Assembly (NCBI RefSeq): GCF_000255295.1
Contig: NC_017030.1
Span: 1,240,001 to 1,304,000 of the forward strand
Origin: Corallococcus coralloides DSM 2259
GTDB lineage: Bacteria; Myxococcota; Myxococcia; Myxococcales; Myxococcaceae
Reading direction: 5' to 3'
Length of the DNA stretch: 64,000 nucleotides
The notes under the pieces were generated by a model. It did not search any database and was not told the origin of the DNA. It worked only from the letters and a program-made list of their open reading frames with translations. This document shows positions 30,612 through 39,050 of the stretch, piece after piece; the stretch's first letter is position 1, and each line of letters starts with the position of its first letter. The translations under genes were made by a program, and so were the position numbers.

Positions 30612-31853
30612 ATGTGGACGTCGTTCGTGAGCCCCCGTCTCTCCGTGGTGCTGCTGGCGCTGTCGCTGGCGGCCTGCGGTTCCTCCGACCCGGAAGGCCC
30701 CGGGCCCACAGCCGACTCGGGGACCTCCGTGCCGGATGCCGGAACGGAGGACGCGGGGGTTCCGGACGCGGGTGAACCGGATGCGGGCATGGATGCCGGA
30801 ACGCTCGATGCGGGCGTTCCGGACGCGGGGCCCGTGGACGCGGGGGCTCCGCTGGCCATCCCCAACGCGCTGTCGGGCTTCGGGCTGTTCACCGGAAGCC
30901 CGGCGGACGGGGGGCTCGTCCCGGTGGAGGGCAACGTGCCCTACACCCTGTCCACGCCGCTGTTCTCCGACTACGCGGTCAAGTCACGCACCCTCTCCAT
31001 CCCCCCCGGCAAGACGGCGCACTACCAGCCCGTGGACGCGCTGGACCTGCCGGTGGGGACGCTCATCACGAAGACGTTCGCCTTCCCGGCGGACCTGCGG
31101 AATCCAGACCAGGACGTGCGCTACATCGAGACGCGCGTCCTGGTGCGCCAGCCCTCCGGCTGGGAGGCATGGCCGTACGTCTGGAACACCGAGCAGACGG
31201 AGGCCACGCTGGCCACCGGCGGCCGTGTGCGCGACGTGACGTTCATCGACTCGGAGGGGGAGCCCCGGTCGTTCCGGTACGCGGTGCCCTCCAAGAACCA
31301 GTGCCAGCAGTGCCACCACCTGGTGGACGCGAAGGGCGATCAGGTGATGCATCCCATCGGGGTGAAGGCGCGCTACCTGCACCGCACGAACACCTACGGC
31401 GGCGTGGAGCGCGACCAGCTGGAGTACCTGGCGTCACTGGGCAAGCTGGACGGGCTGCCCGCCCAGGCGGAGCTGCCAAAGGCGCCGGACGCGTTCGACA
31501 CCCAGGCGGCGAACCTAGACACGCGGGCGCGCACGTACCTGGACATCAACTGCGCGCATTGCCACAACCCGAAGGGCACGGCGGGCATCACCAGCCAGCT
31601 GTTCCTCAACTTCGACAACACGAGCGTGTTCAACCTGGGCGAGTGCAAGCGCCCCGGCTCGGCGGGCAGCGGCGTGGGCGGCGATTTCGACATCGTCCCC
31701 GGCAAGCACGACGAGTCCATCCTCTGGTACCGGCTGCACACGGAGGAGTCCGGCAAGATGATGCCGCAGATCGGCCGCACGATTCACCACGCGGAGGGCG
31801 CGAAGCTCATCGAGGATTGGATCAACGCCATGCCGGTGAAGGCCTGCAAGTAG
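30612..31853 (+). CDS. Diheme cytochrome c-like lipoprotein (TIGR03806-like)
   Basis: A 413-residue lipoprotein (lipobox LAAC near residue 22) with an Asp-Ala-Gly-rich linker. The downstream domain contains LSTPLFSDYAVKSRTLSIPPG and two heme-type motifs, CQQCH and CAHCH. A later MMPQIGRTIHH segment may supply distal ligands. The start at 30612 is used, and a GTG nine bases upstream is possible. It begins 24 bases after the beta-helix gene and surely shares its transcript. The pair may carry out an extracytoplasmic redox step on a bound polysaccharide or other ligand, but this is speculation. Confidence 0.85.
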   Translation: MWTSFVSPRLSVVLLALSLAACGSSDPEGPGPTADSGTSVPDAGTEDAGVPDAGEPDAGMDAGTLDAGVPDAGPVDAGAPLAIPNALSGFGLFTGSPADGGLVPVEGNVPYTLSTPLFSDYAVKSRTLSIPPGKTAHYQPVDALDLPVGTLITKTFAFPADLRNPDQDVRYIETRVLVRQPSGWEAWPYVWNTEQTEATLATGGRVRDVTFIDSEGEPRSFRYAVPSKNQCQQCHHLVDAKGDQVMHPIGVKARYLHRTNTYGGVERDQLEYLASLGKLDGLPAQAELPKAPDAFDTQAANLDTRARTYLDINCAHCHNPKGTAGITSQLFLNFDNTSVFNLGECKRPGSAGSGVGGDFDIVPGKHDESILWYRLHTEESGKMMPQIGRTIHHAEGAKLIEDWINAMPVKACK

Positions 31854-31856
31854 CGC

Positions 31857-33143
31857 TCAGGCGGCCGGCGACGGGGGCTGGGGTTCCTGCTCCAGCCCCA
31901 CGTTGCTGGACGCGCGGTTGTAGACGGCCAGGTCCAGCAGGCCCTCCTCGCGGGCCACCAGGACGGGCACCAGCATCTGGCCGGTGACGTTGGTGAGGGT
32001 GCGCATCATGTCCAGCACCCGGTCGATGGCCAGCAGGTAGCCCAGCCCCTCCAGGGGCAGCCCCGCGGCGCTGAGGACGACGGTGGTCATCACCACCGCC
32101 GTTCCGGGCACGCCCGCGGTGCCGAAGCTGCCCAGCACGGACGCCAGCAGGATGATGAAGAGCTGGGGCGCGGACAGCGTCAGGCCGAAGTACTGGGCGA
32201 TGAAGAGCGACGTCATGGCCGGGTAGATGGCGCCGCAGCCGTCCATCTTGATGCTGGCACCCAGCGGCACCGCGAACGCCGCGTAGTCCCGGTCCACGCC
32301 CAGGTTGTGGGTGACGCTGCGCAGGGCCACCGGCATGGACGCGAAGCTGGAGGAGCTGACGAACGCCACCTGCATGCCCGGCGCGGCGCCCCGGAAGAAG
32401 CGCAGCGGGTTGAGCCCGTGCGCCGCGAGCAGCCCGCCGTACACGAAGACGACGTGCACCGCGCACGCGAGGTACAGCGTGAGGACGAAGGTGCCCAGGG
32501 GCAAGAGGCGCTCGAAGCCGTAGGTGCCCACCAGCGCGGCGATGAGGCCGAAGGTGCCCAGCGGCGTCAGCTCCAGCACGAAGCGGGTGACTTGAATCAT
32601 CGCCTCGCTGGCCTCGCCCACGAGCTGCCGCAGACGCGCGGTGCGCTCCCCCAGCTTCACCAGCGCGAAGCCCAGCAGGCCCGCGAAGAAGATGACCTGG
32701 AGCATCTTGCCCTCCGCCAGCGCGGCGAAGGGGTTGGTGGGCACCACGTCCAGCAGCACCTGCACGGGGCCGGGCACCTGCCGGGGCTTGAAGTCGCTGG
32801 CCGCCTGGAGCGTGCCCACGCCCACGCCCGGCTTCGTGAGGGCGGCGATGCCCAGGCCCACGCCCACGGCCAGCGCGGCGGTGACGGCGAACCAGAGGAA
32901 GGTGCGGCCCCCCAGCGCCGCCACGCTCTTCTGGCCGCGCAGCGCGGACACCGCGTGGATGACGGCGAAGAACACCAGCGGGGTGGCGATCATCCGGATC
33001 AGCTGGACGTAGAGGGTGCCCAGCGGCTGGAGCCAGATGCCGGCGCGGTCGCCCAGCGCCCACCCGGCGAGCGCGCCCAGCACGAAGGCGCCCAGCACGC
33101 GCTGCCAGAAGGGAATGCGGAACCAGCGGGCCCAGAGCTTCAT
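31857..33143 (-). CDS. Dicarboxylate/amino acid:cation symporter (DAACS family)
   Basis: A 428-residue inner-membrane symporter with the GltP/DctA fold. It has about eight membrane helices plus hairpin loops. The serine-rich hairpin (AFVSSSSFASMPVAL), GVPGTAVVMTTVVL and the NVTGQMLVPVLVARE substrate/cation region are conserved. It probably imports glutamate, aspartate or C4-dicarboxylates with H+ or Na+. It converges with the cytochrome gene (stops three bases apart). Exact substrate is not clear. Confidence 0.92.
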   Translation of the reverse strand: MKLWARWFRIPFWQRVLGAFVLGALAGWALGDRAGIWLQPLGTLYVQLIRMIATPLVFFAVIHAVSALRGQKSVAALGGRTFLWFAVTAALAVGVGLGIAALTKPGVGVGTLQAASDFKPRQVPGPVQVLLDVVPTNPFAALAEGKMLQVIFFAGLLGFALVKLGERTARLRQLVGEASEAMIQVTRFVLELTPLGTFGLIAALVGTYGFERLLPLGTFVLTLYLACAVHVVFVYGGLLAAHGLNPLRFFRGAAPGMQVAFVSSSSFASMPVALRSVTHNLGVDRDYAAFAVPLGASIKMDGCGAIYPAMTSLFIAQYFGLTLSAPQLFIILLASVLGSFGTAGVPGTAVVMTTVVLSAAGLPLEGLGYLLAIDRVLDMMRTLTNVTGQMLVPVLVAREEGLLDLAVYNRASSNVGLEQEPQPPSPAA

Positions 33144-33305
33144 CGCGAGACACCTCTCACAGCGGCGGACGGGCAGACCCTAACCCCCTCGCGGGTCCGG
33201 CGCCGCGTTCCCCTGCGCGGGACGCCCCACATCATTGCGACCCGCTCCCTGGCCCCCTAGGCTTCTGCCCGCTTTTCCCCCCAATCCAATGCCGGGAGTG
33301 CTCCC

Positions 33306-33497
33306 TTGAAATTCACGAGCAAGGACGTGTCGAAGCTGCTGGAGGAAGTGAGCGGGTCCGAGGACCTGATGGGCCACGCCTGCGCGACGTCGTACCTCAA
33401 CGGCCAGCACTACACCTGGAGCGGTACCCAGTGGGTGGGCACCTACTTCCCGGTGCTCAAGTATCCGGTGGGCGAGGACTCGTCCGGCTCCTGCTAG
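33306..33497 (+). CDS. 63-residue candidate precursor peptide next to a subtilase
   Basis: Starting at TTG with a GGGAG site nine bases upstream, this small gene encodes an amphipathic helical N-terminus (KFTSKDVSKLLEEV). A Gly/Trp/Tyr-rich second half (QHYTWSGTQWVGTYFP) follows, ending in GEDSSGSC. There is no secretion signal. The next gene, 24 bases downstream on the same strand, is a compact subtilase. A charged leader-like helix, an aromatic C-terminal half, and an adjacent intracellular protease fit a ribosomal-peptide precursor. No radical-SAM, YcaO, lanthionine synthase or transporter gene is adjacent, so modification is unproven. No known precursor family is recognised. Confidence 0.7.
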   Translation: MKFTSKDVSKLLEEVSGSEDLMGHACATSYLNGQHYTWSGTQWVGTYFPVLKYPVGEDSSGSC

Positions 33498-33521
33498 TCG
33501 GTGTTTCAAGGCCCTGCCCCC

Positions 33522-34238
33522 ATGAAGGTCGCCATTGTGGACAGCGGTGTGTCGGTGGGCTTCCTTCGTGGGGCGGGGCTGTCGCTCGCCGGGGCCGCGA
33601 GCTTCACGGTGGACCGGGAGGCGCGGCGCCTGGAGTCCCGTGTCCACTCGCGTGAGGAGCTGGCGGCCTGGCGCGGCGGCGACTGCGTGTTGGAGGACCT
33701 GGAGGACCCGCACGGCCACGGCACCTCGGTGCTGAGCATCCTGACGGAGCAGGGCCGCCGTCCTGGTATCGACGTGGAGTGGTACGTCGCGCGCGTGCTG
33801 GACGGCCGGATGCGCGGCGATTCGCTGTGCCTGCTGGAAGCGCTGGAGTGGCTGACGCAGGACGTGCGGCCGGACCTCATCAACCTGAGCCTGGGCACCG
33901 TGGGCCGCGCCTTCGAGGCGCCCCTCACCGCGCTGCTGGACCGCGCGGTGGCGCAGGGCAGCCTGGTGCTCTGCGCCGCGGGCCCCGTGTCGGGCCTGCC
34001 GTCCGGGCTGCCGTCGGTGGTGACGGTGGCGGACGCGGCCATGGCCCACGCGCTGCGGAAGGGAGACATCGTGGACCACGTCGAGGACGCGGCCACGGTG
34101 CGCTTGCATGTGGACGGTGCCTGGGGCGAGCGCCCCATCACGAGCAGCTATGCGTGTGCCCTCGCGGCGGCGCGGGTGCTGCGCGAGGGCTGTCCTCCCG
34201 GGTGGCGGCGCGTCACCGCGTCACAGCGGACGCGGTGA
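33522..34238 (+). CDS. Compact cytoplasmic subtilisin-like (S8) protease
   Basis: The 238-residue protein contains a minimal S8 fold: Asp7 in VAIVDSGV, His66 in GHGTSV and Ser209 in ITSSYACA. The oxyanion-hole Asn of the usual AAGN motif is replaced by Pro155 (CAAGP). There is no signal peptide, prodomain or extra domain, so it probably stays in the cytoplasm. It is preceded by the candidate precursor gene. Subtilases of RiPP clusters (for example PatA/PatG) cleave leaders, and a similar job is inferred here. The start at ATG 33522 fits the domain, and a GTG at 33501 adds seven residues. Confidence 0.8.
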   Translation: MKVAIVDSGVSVGFLRGAGLSLAGAASFTVDREARRLESRVHSREELAAWRGGDCVLEDLEDPHGHGTSVLSILTEQGRRPGIDVEWYVARVLDGRMRGDSLCLLEALEWLTQDVRPDLINLSLGTVGRAFEAPLTALLDRAVAQGSLVLCAAGPVSGLPSGLPSVVTVADAAMAHALRKGDIVDHVEDAATVRLHVDGAWGERPITSSYACALAAARVLREGCPPGWRRVTASQRTR

Positions 34239-34256
34239 CCTTCGCCAGGGTGGACC

Positions 34257-36371
34257 TCAGGCCGGGACGCGGTCGTTGTCCTTGCGGTCCCAGTGCCGGT
34301 GCTTCGCGAGCGCCTGCGCGAACGCGGTGGCCAGCGCTGTTCCGGCCCCGGCCTTGGAGCCCGCGACGACGCCGGGCGCGGCCGGGTCGATTTCACAGGC
34401 CTTGAGCAGCTCCTCCGCGTCCTTGGACGCGCCCACCGTCTTGCAGTGCAGGTAGGCCTCCTGGACGAAGTGGCGCGACTCGCCGTCCTTCTTCAGCGTG
34501 GCCACGCTCGCGGCGCCGCCGGGGATGAAGACGCCGTCGTACTCCACGGAGGCCGTGGTCATGGCGCTCTTGTCCACCGGCACGTCCTTGCCGTTGGAGG
34601 CCTTCACCGTGCCCAGGCGCTTGGCGATGACCTTCAGCTGCGCGCCCCCGGCCTCCAGCTCCTTGCGCAGGGCCATCAGCTCGTCCGCGTCCACGCCGTC
34701 CGCGACGAGCACGCCAATCTTCCGCGTCTTGATGGACGGCGGCATGGCCATCTTCATCGCCTCCATGCTCAAGGCCTTGGACGCGGGAGGGCCCTTGGGC
34801 GTGACGGGCGTGGCCTTGGGTGCGGGCAGGCCCAGCCCTTCCGCCACGGCCGACACCAGCAGGGCGTCAATCTTCGCGAAGTGCTCCAGCACGCGCTCCT
34901 GGATGGCCTTCGTCTCCACCTTGCCCAGTTCGAAGCGGCACGCGGCGATGAGGTGCTGCTGCTCCGGTTCGGACAGGCTGCGGAAGAAGAGGCCCGCCTG
35001 GCTGTAGTGGTCGTTGAAGGAGGCGGAGCGCTCGCGCACCTTCTTCCCGCTCACCTGCTCCGGGTGGTGCACGTAGCCGCCCTGTTGCTGGGACGCGAGG
35101 AACGGGCAGCCACCGCCCAGCGAGTTGGGGAAGTAGTTGGCGCGGCCCACGTTGCTGGTGTGCCGGCCGAAGCCGTCCTGCTGGTGGTTGTGCACCGGCG
35201 CCACCGGGCGGTTGATGGGGATCTCCGCGAAGTTCGGCCCGCCCAGGCGCGTCAGCTGCGTGTCCAGGTACGAGAAGAGCCGCGCCTGCATCAGCGGATC
35301 ATCCGTGAAGTCGATGCCCGGCACGATGTTGGACACGCAGAAGGCGACCTGCTCCGTCTCCGCGAAGAAGTTGGTCGGGTTGCGGTTGAGCGTGAGCTTG
35401 CCCACGGGCTGCACCGGGGCAATCTCCTCCGGGATGATCTTCGTCGCGTCCAGCAGGTCCACGCCCAGCGCCTGCGCGTCCTTCTCCTCCAGGATTTGAA
35501 CACCCAGCTCGTACTCGGGGAAGTCCCCCTGCTCGATGGACTCGAAGAGGTCGCGGCGGTGGAAGTCCGGATCCTTGCCGGCGAGCTTCTGCGCTTCGTC
35601 CCAGACGAGCGAGTGCGTGCCCAGGAGCGGCTTCCAGTGGAACTTCACGAAGCGCGAGGTGTTCTTCTCGTCCACGAAGCGGAAGGTGTGGACGCCGAAG
35701 CCCTGCATCATCCGGAAGCTGCGCGGGATGGCGCGGTCGGACATGATCCACATGACCATGTGCATGGTTTCCGGGACGAGCGACACGAAGTCCCAGAAGG
35801 AGTCATGCGCCGTCTGCGCCTGGGGAATCTCGTGGTGGGGCTCCGGCTTGGCGGCGTGGACGACGTCGGGGAACTTGATGCCGTCCTGGATGAAGAAGAC
35901 GGGGATGTTGTTGCCCACCAGGTCGAAGTTGCCTTCCTCCGTGTAGAACTTCACCGCGAAGCCGCGCACGTCGCGCACGGTGTCCGCGGAGCCGCGCGAG
36001 CCCGCGACGGTGGAGAAGCGCACGAACACGGGCGTCTTCTTGGATGGGTCCTGGAGGAACTTCGCGCGGGTGTACTTCGCCTGGGATTCGTAGACCTGGA
36101 AGTAGCCGTGGGCGCCCGCGCCGCGCGCGTGGACGACGCGCTCGGGGATGCGCTCGTGGTCGAAGCGGGTGAGCTTCTCGCGGAAGTGGAAGTCCTCCAG
36201 GAGTGTGGGGCCGCGCGCGCCAATCTTGAGCGAGTCGTCGGTGTGCTCGACGCGGATGCCCTGGTCCGTGGTGAGGAAGTTGCCCGTGGGCTCCGAGCGA
36301 TCCCGCGCGAGCTGCTGGTCCTTGCTCTTCTCGTCGACGTGAACCGCGTCCGGGTGCTTCTGTGAGGTCAC
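34257..36371 (-). CDS. katE: Large-subunit (clade 2) catalase HPII type
   Basis: A 704-residue catalase that disproportionates hydrogen peroxide. The catalytic His lies in [11 protein letters not shown] and the proximal heme Tyr in [10 protein letters not shown]. The core spans about 20-560, and a C-terminal class I glutaminase-like flavodoxin domain (about 585-690; [14 protein letters not shown]) marks the large-subunit clade. The enzyme is expected to be a heat-stable tetramer. It converges with the subtilase gene. Large catalases are often induced in stationary phase, but no promoter element was identified here. Confidence 0.95.
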   Translation of the reverse strand: MTSQKHPDAVHVDEKSKDQQLARDRSEPTGNFLTTDQGIRVEHTDDSLKIGARGPTLLEDFHFREKLTRFDHERIPERVVHARGAGAHGYFQVYESQAKYTRAKFLQDPSKKTPVFVRFSTVAGSRGSADTVRDVRGFAVKFYTEEGNFDLVGNNIPVFFIQDGIKFPDVVHAAKPEPHHEIPQAQTAHDSFWDFVSLVPETMHMVMWIMSDRAIPRSFRMMQGFGVHTFRFVDEKNTSRFVKFHWKPLLGTHSLVWDEAQKLAGKDPDFHRRDLFESIEQGDFPEYELGVQILEEKDAQALGVDLLDATKIIPEEIAPVQPVGKLTLNRNPTNFFAETEQVAFCVSNIVPGIDFTDDPLMQARLFSYLDTQLTRLGGPNFAEIPINRPVAPVHNHQQDGFGRHTSNVGRANYFPNSLGGGCPFLASQQQGGYVHHPEQVSGKKVRERSASFNDHYSQAGLFFRSLSEPEQQHLIAACRFELGKVETKAIQERVLEHFAKIDALLVSAVAEGLGLPAPKATPVTPKGPPASKALSMEAMKMAMPPSIKTRKIGVLVADGVDADELMALRKELEAGGAQLKVIAKRLGTVKASNGKDVPVDKSAMTTASVEYDGVFIPGGAASVATLKKDGESRHFVQEAYLHCKTVGASKDAEELLKACEIDPAAPGVVAGSKAGAGTALATAFAQALAKHRHWDRKDNDRVPA

Positions 36372-36512
36372 CGCGCTGCCTCCTTCAAGGGGGCGTGCAG
36401 GGTGCCGGACGCGGTGGCGGCCGCACGTCTTGTGTCCCGCGTCTGGGAGGTGCAGGACGCAAGACGGCGGCTGTGTCCGGTGTCGTTCGTTCGCGACGTT
36501 GGCCAGCGAGCG

Positions 36513-37535
36513 TCAGGCGTCCTTCGCCAGGCGCACCAGCATCTTGCCGGTGTTGTCCCCGCGCAGCAGGCCGATGAAGGCGTCGGGGGCCTTGTCCAGG
36601 CCGTCCACGATGGTGGAGACGTCCTGGACCTTGCCCTCGCGCAGCCACTGGCCCACGTCGCGCAGGAAGTCCGCCCGGCGGTCCGCGTGGTCGGAGACGA
36701 TGTAGCCCTGGAGCGTGAGGCGCTTGCCCACGGCGAGCATCAGGTTGCGGGGGCCGGGCGAGGGGGCGGTGGCGTTGTACTCGGAGATGGCGCCGCACAG
36801 GACGAGGCGGCCGTGGTTCTTCATCAGGCCGATGGCGGCCTCCAGGTGGTCTCCGCCCACGTTGTCGAAGTAGACGTCGATGCCGTCCGGGCAGGCTTTC
36901 GCCAGGGACTCGGCGATGGGGGCGGTCTTGTAGTTGATGGCGGCGTCGAACTTCAGGTCGTCGCGAATGTGCTTCACCTTCGCGTCCGAGCCGACGCTGC
37001 CCACCACGCGGCAGCCCTGGATGCGGGCAAGCTGGCCCACGACGCCGCCCACGGCGCCCGCGGCGGCGGACACGAAGACGGTGTCGCCGGCCTTCGGCTT
37101 GCCGATGTCGAGCAGGCCCACGTACGCGGTCATGCCCGGCATGCCGAGCACTCCGAGGTACGCGGAGAGCGGGCCCACGGACGGGTCGGCCTTCTGGTAG
37201 TGCTTCGCGGGGGCGACGGCGTACTCGCGCCAGCCGCCGGTGCCGGCGACGACGAAGTCCCCTTCCTTGAAGTCAGGCGAGCGCGAGCGGAGCACCTGGC
37301 CCACGCTGCCGCCGTCCATGACCTCGCCCAGCTTGAAGGGCGGGACGTAGGACTTCGCGTCGTTCATGCGGCCGCGCATGTACGGATCCACGGACATGAA
37401 GTGGTTGCGCACGAGGAGCTGGCCTTCGGCGGGTTCCGGCACGGAGACCGTGGCGAACTCGAAGTTGTCCGAAGTGGGCTCGCCGTGCGGGCGGGACTTC
37501 AGGCGGATTTCACGTCCCTGGAGCGGCGTGGCCAT
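36513..37535 (-). CDS. NADP-dependent medium-chain reductase (CurA/PTGR family)
   Basis: A 340-residue zinc-free medium-chain dehydrogenase/reductase. The N-terminal catalytic fold is followed by a Rossmann domain with the nucleotide motif AAAGAVGGVVGQLARI. A YFDNVGGDHLEAAIGLM motif is typical of prostaglandin/leukotriene reductases and CurA. It probably reduces enones or alkenals. The start is placed at 37535, where the conserved domain begins, although 16 more residues are open upstream. It is not obviously linked to neighbouring genes. The substrate is unknown. Confidence 0.9.
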   Translation of the reverse strand: MATPLQGREIRLKSRPHGEPTSDNFEFATVSVPEPAEGQLLVRNHFMSVDPYMRGRMNDAKSYVPPFKLGEVMDGGSVGQVLRSRSPDFKEGDFVVAGTGGWREYAVAPAKHYQKADPSVGPLSAYLGVLGMPGMTAYVGLLDIGKPKAGDTVFVSAAAGAVGGVVGQLARIQGCRVVGSVGSDAKVKHIRDDLKFDAAINYKTAPIAESLAKACPDGIDVYFDNVGGDHLEAAIGLMKNHGRLVLCGAISEYNATAPSPGPRNLMLAVGKRLTLQGYIVSDHADRRADFLRDVGQWLREGKVQDVSTIVDGLDKAPDAFIGLLRGDNTGKMLVRLAKDA

Positions 37536-37721
37536 GAGGGGGCCTTTCAAGAAGGGGGATGGAGATGCGGGCCTCTTAACCACCGCGTGGAGGCGCGGCA
37601 GGGAATTGGACAGGGAATGTGTAGGGTAGGGCGCTGGACGTGTGTCCTGTCATGTCGGACGGGCGTGCTACCTCCTGCCGGCATGGATAGAGTGGTGGGC
37701 GGCGAGGAATGGGGAGACGTG

Positions 37722-38282
37722 ATGGGAAAGAAGCCCGCGACCTACGCGGACCTGGAGGCGCTTCCCGAGCATGTCGTGGGGGAGATCGTCGCGGGGGAGC
37801 TGTATGCAAGCCCACGGCCGGCAGCGCGGCATGCATCAGCGGCCATTCGGCTCAGCAGCGAACTTGTAGGGGCTTTCCAGCGGGGACGCGGTGGACCCGG
37901 TGGATGGGTGTTTCTGGGCGAGCAGGAACTGCACCTCCAGCAAGATGTCCTGGTTCCAGACATCGCGGGCTGGAGGTTGGAACGGATGCCCGATGTTCCC
38001 GAATCAGCGGCGATGTCTCTCGCGCCGGACTGGGTCTGCGAGGTGCTGTCTCCATCCACCCGGAAGCTGGACCGCGAGGCGAAGCTGCCCGTCTACGCGC
38101 GCGAGGGCGTGCGGCACGTCTGGTTGATGGATCCGCGGACACGCACGCTGGAGGTATTCGGGCTGCGAGACGGAAGGTACGAGGCGCTACTCACGCATGT
38201 CGGGGTTGCTCCCGTACGGGCGGAGCCCTTCGATGCGGTGGAACTGGACCTGGAATTCATCTGGGGCAGCACGATGAGCTGA
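37722..38282 (+). CDS. Uma2-family (DUF820) protein, copy 1
   Basis: A 186-residue protein with the restriction-endonuclease-like fold of Uma2/DUF820. GKKPATYADLEALPEHVVGE begins the domain. PDWVCEVLSPSTRKLDREAKLPVYAREGVRHVWL holds the predicted acidic and Lys catalytic residues, the core being Glu43-Val-Leu and Glu/Lys downstream. Many bacterial genomes carry such genes in families, and their function is unresolved. A GGGGAGA ribosome site supports the ATG at 37722. An in-frame ATG at 37683 sits 8 bases after TACCTC. It is followed by a second copy. Confidence 0.82.
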   Translation: MGKKPATYADLEALPEHVVGEIVAGELYASPRPAARHASAAIRLSSELVGAFQRGRGGPGGWVFLGEQELHLQQDVLVPDIAGWRLERMPDVPESAAMSLAPDWVCEVLSPSTRKLDREAKLPVYAREGVRHVWLMDPRTRTLEVFGLRDGRYEALLTHVGVAPVRAEPFDAVELDLEFIWGSTMS

Positions 38283-38396
38283 AGGAATGAGACCTCCAGG
38301 GTCCAGGAAAGTCCGTCCGCCTTTGTACGTCAGACAGGCGTGCTACCTCTCCCCGTCATGGATAGAGTGATGGGCGGCGAGGACTGGAGGGAATCC

Positions 38397-38954
38397 ATGG
38401 GAAAGAAACCCGCGACCTACGCGGACCTGGAGGCGCTCCCGGAGCATGTCGTGGGGGAGATTGTCGCGGGGGAGCTGTATGCGAGCCCCCGGCCGGCGTT
38501 CCCACATGCCATTGCCGCGTCCCACCTGGGCAGTGAACTCACTGGACCTTTCGATCGAGGACGCGGGGGACCCGGCGGGTGGCTCATTCTGAGTGAGTCG
38601 GAACTGCACTTCGGAGAGGACGTGCTGGTTCCGGACATCGGGGGCTGGCGGCGTGAACGGCTGCCAGAGGCGCCCCGAGCTGCCGCCTCTCGCTTGGCGC
38701 CGGATTGGGTGTGTGAAGTGCTGTCGCCATCTACCCGGAAGCTGGACCGCGAGGTGAAGCTGCCGGTGTATGCACGCGAAGGCGTGCGCCATGTCTGGTT
38801 CCTGGATCCAGTGCCCCGCGTGTTGGAGGTGTTCCGGCTGGAGTCGGAGGGCTACAGGCGGGTAGGTCTCCACTCTGGAAGCGCGGTCGTCCACGTCGAA
38901 CCCTTCGAGGCTCTGGCATTGGAACTCTCCTTCCTGTGGGACGAACACAGCTGA
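38397..38954 (+). CDS. Uma2-family (DUF820) protein, copy 2
   Basis: The 185-residue paralogue of the preceding gene is clearly homologous over its whole length. It keeps GKKPATYADLEALPEHVVGE and APDWVCEVLSPSTRKLDREV. Its promoter-like upstream segment, including TACCTC and the MDRV-coding bases, is also similar to that of copy 1, so gene and promoter were duplicated together. A GGAGG site precedes the ATG at 38397. The putative nuclease is not attached to a recognisable mobile element, and its targets are unknown. Confidence 0.82.
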   Translation: MGKKPATYADLEALPEHVVGEIVAGELYASPRPAFPHAIAASHLGSELTGPFDRGRGGPGGWLILSESELHFGEDVLVPDIGGWRRERLPEAPRAAASRLAPDWVCEVLSPSTRKLDREVKLPVYAREGVRHVWFLDPVPRVLEVFRLESEGYRRVGLHSGSAVVHVEPFEALALELSFLWDEHS

Positions 38955-39050
38955 CGGAGTCGTTCGCTTCCTGGCGCTAATGCCCACGGGGCGACCGGCC
39001 GAGCACGGATTCTGGTGCGCTCGGGCACGAGGCGCGGGAGGCTTGGGCTC

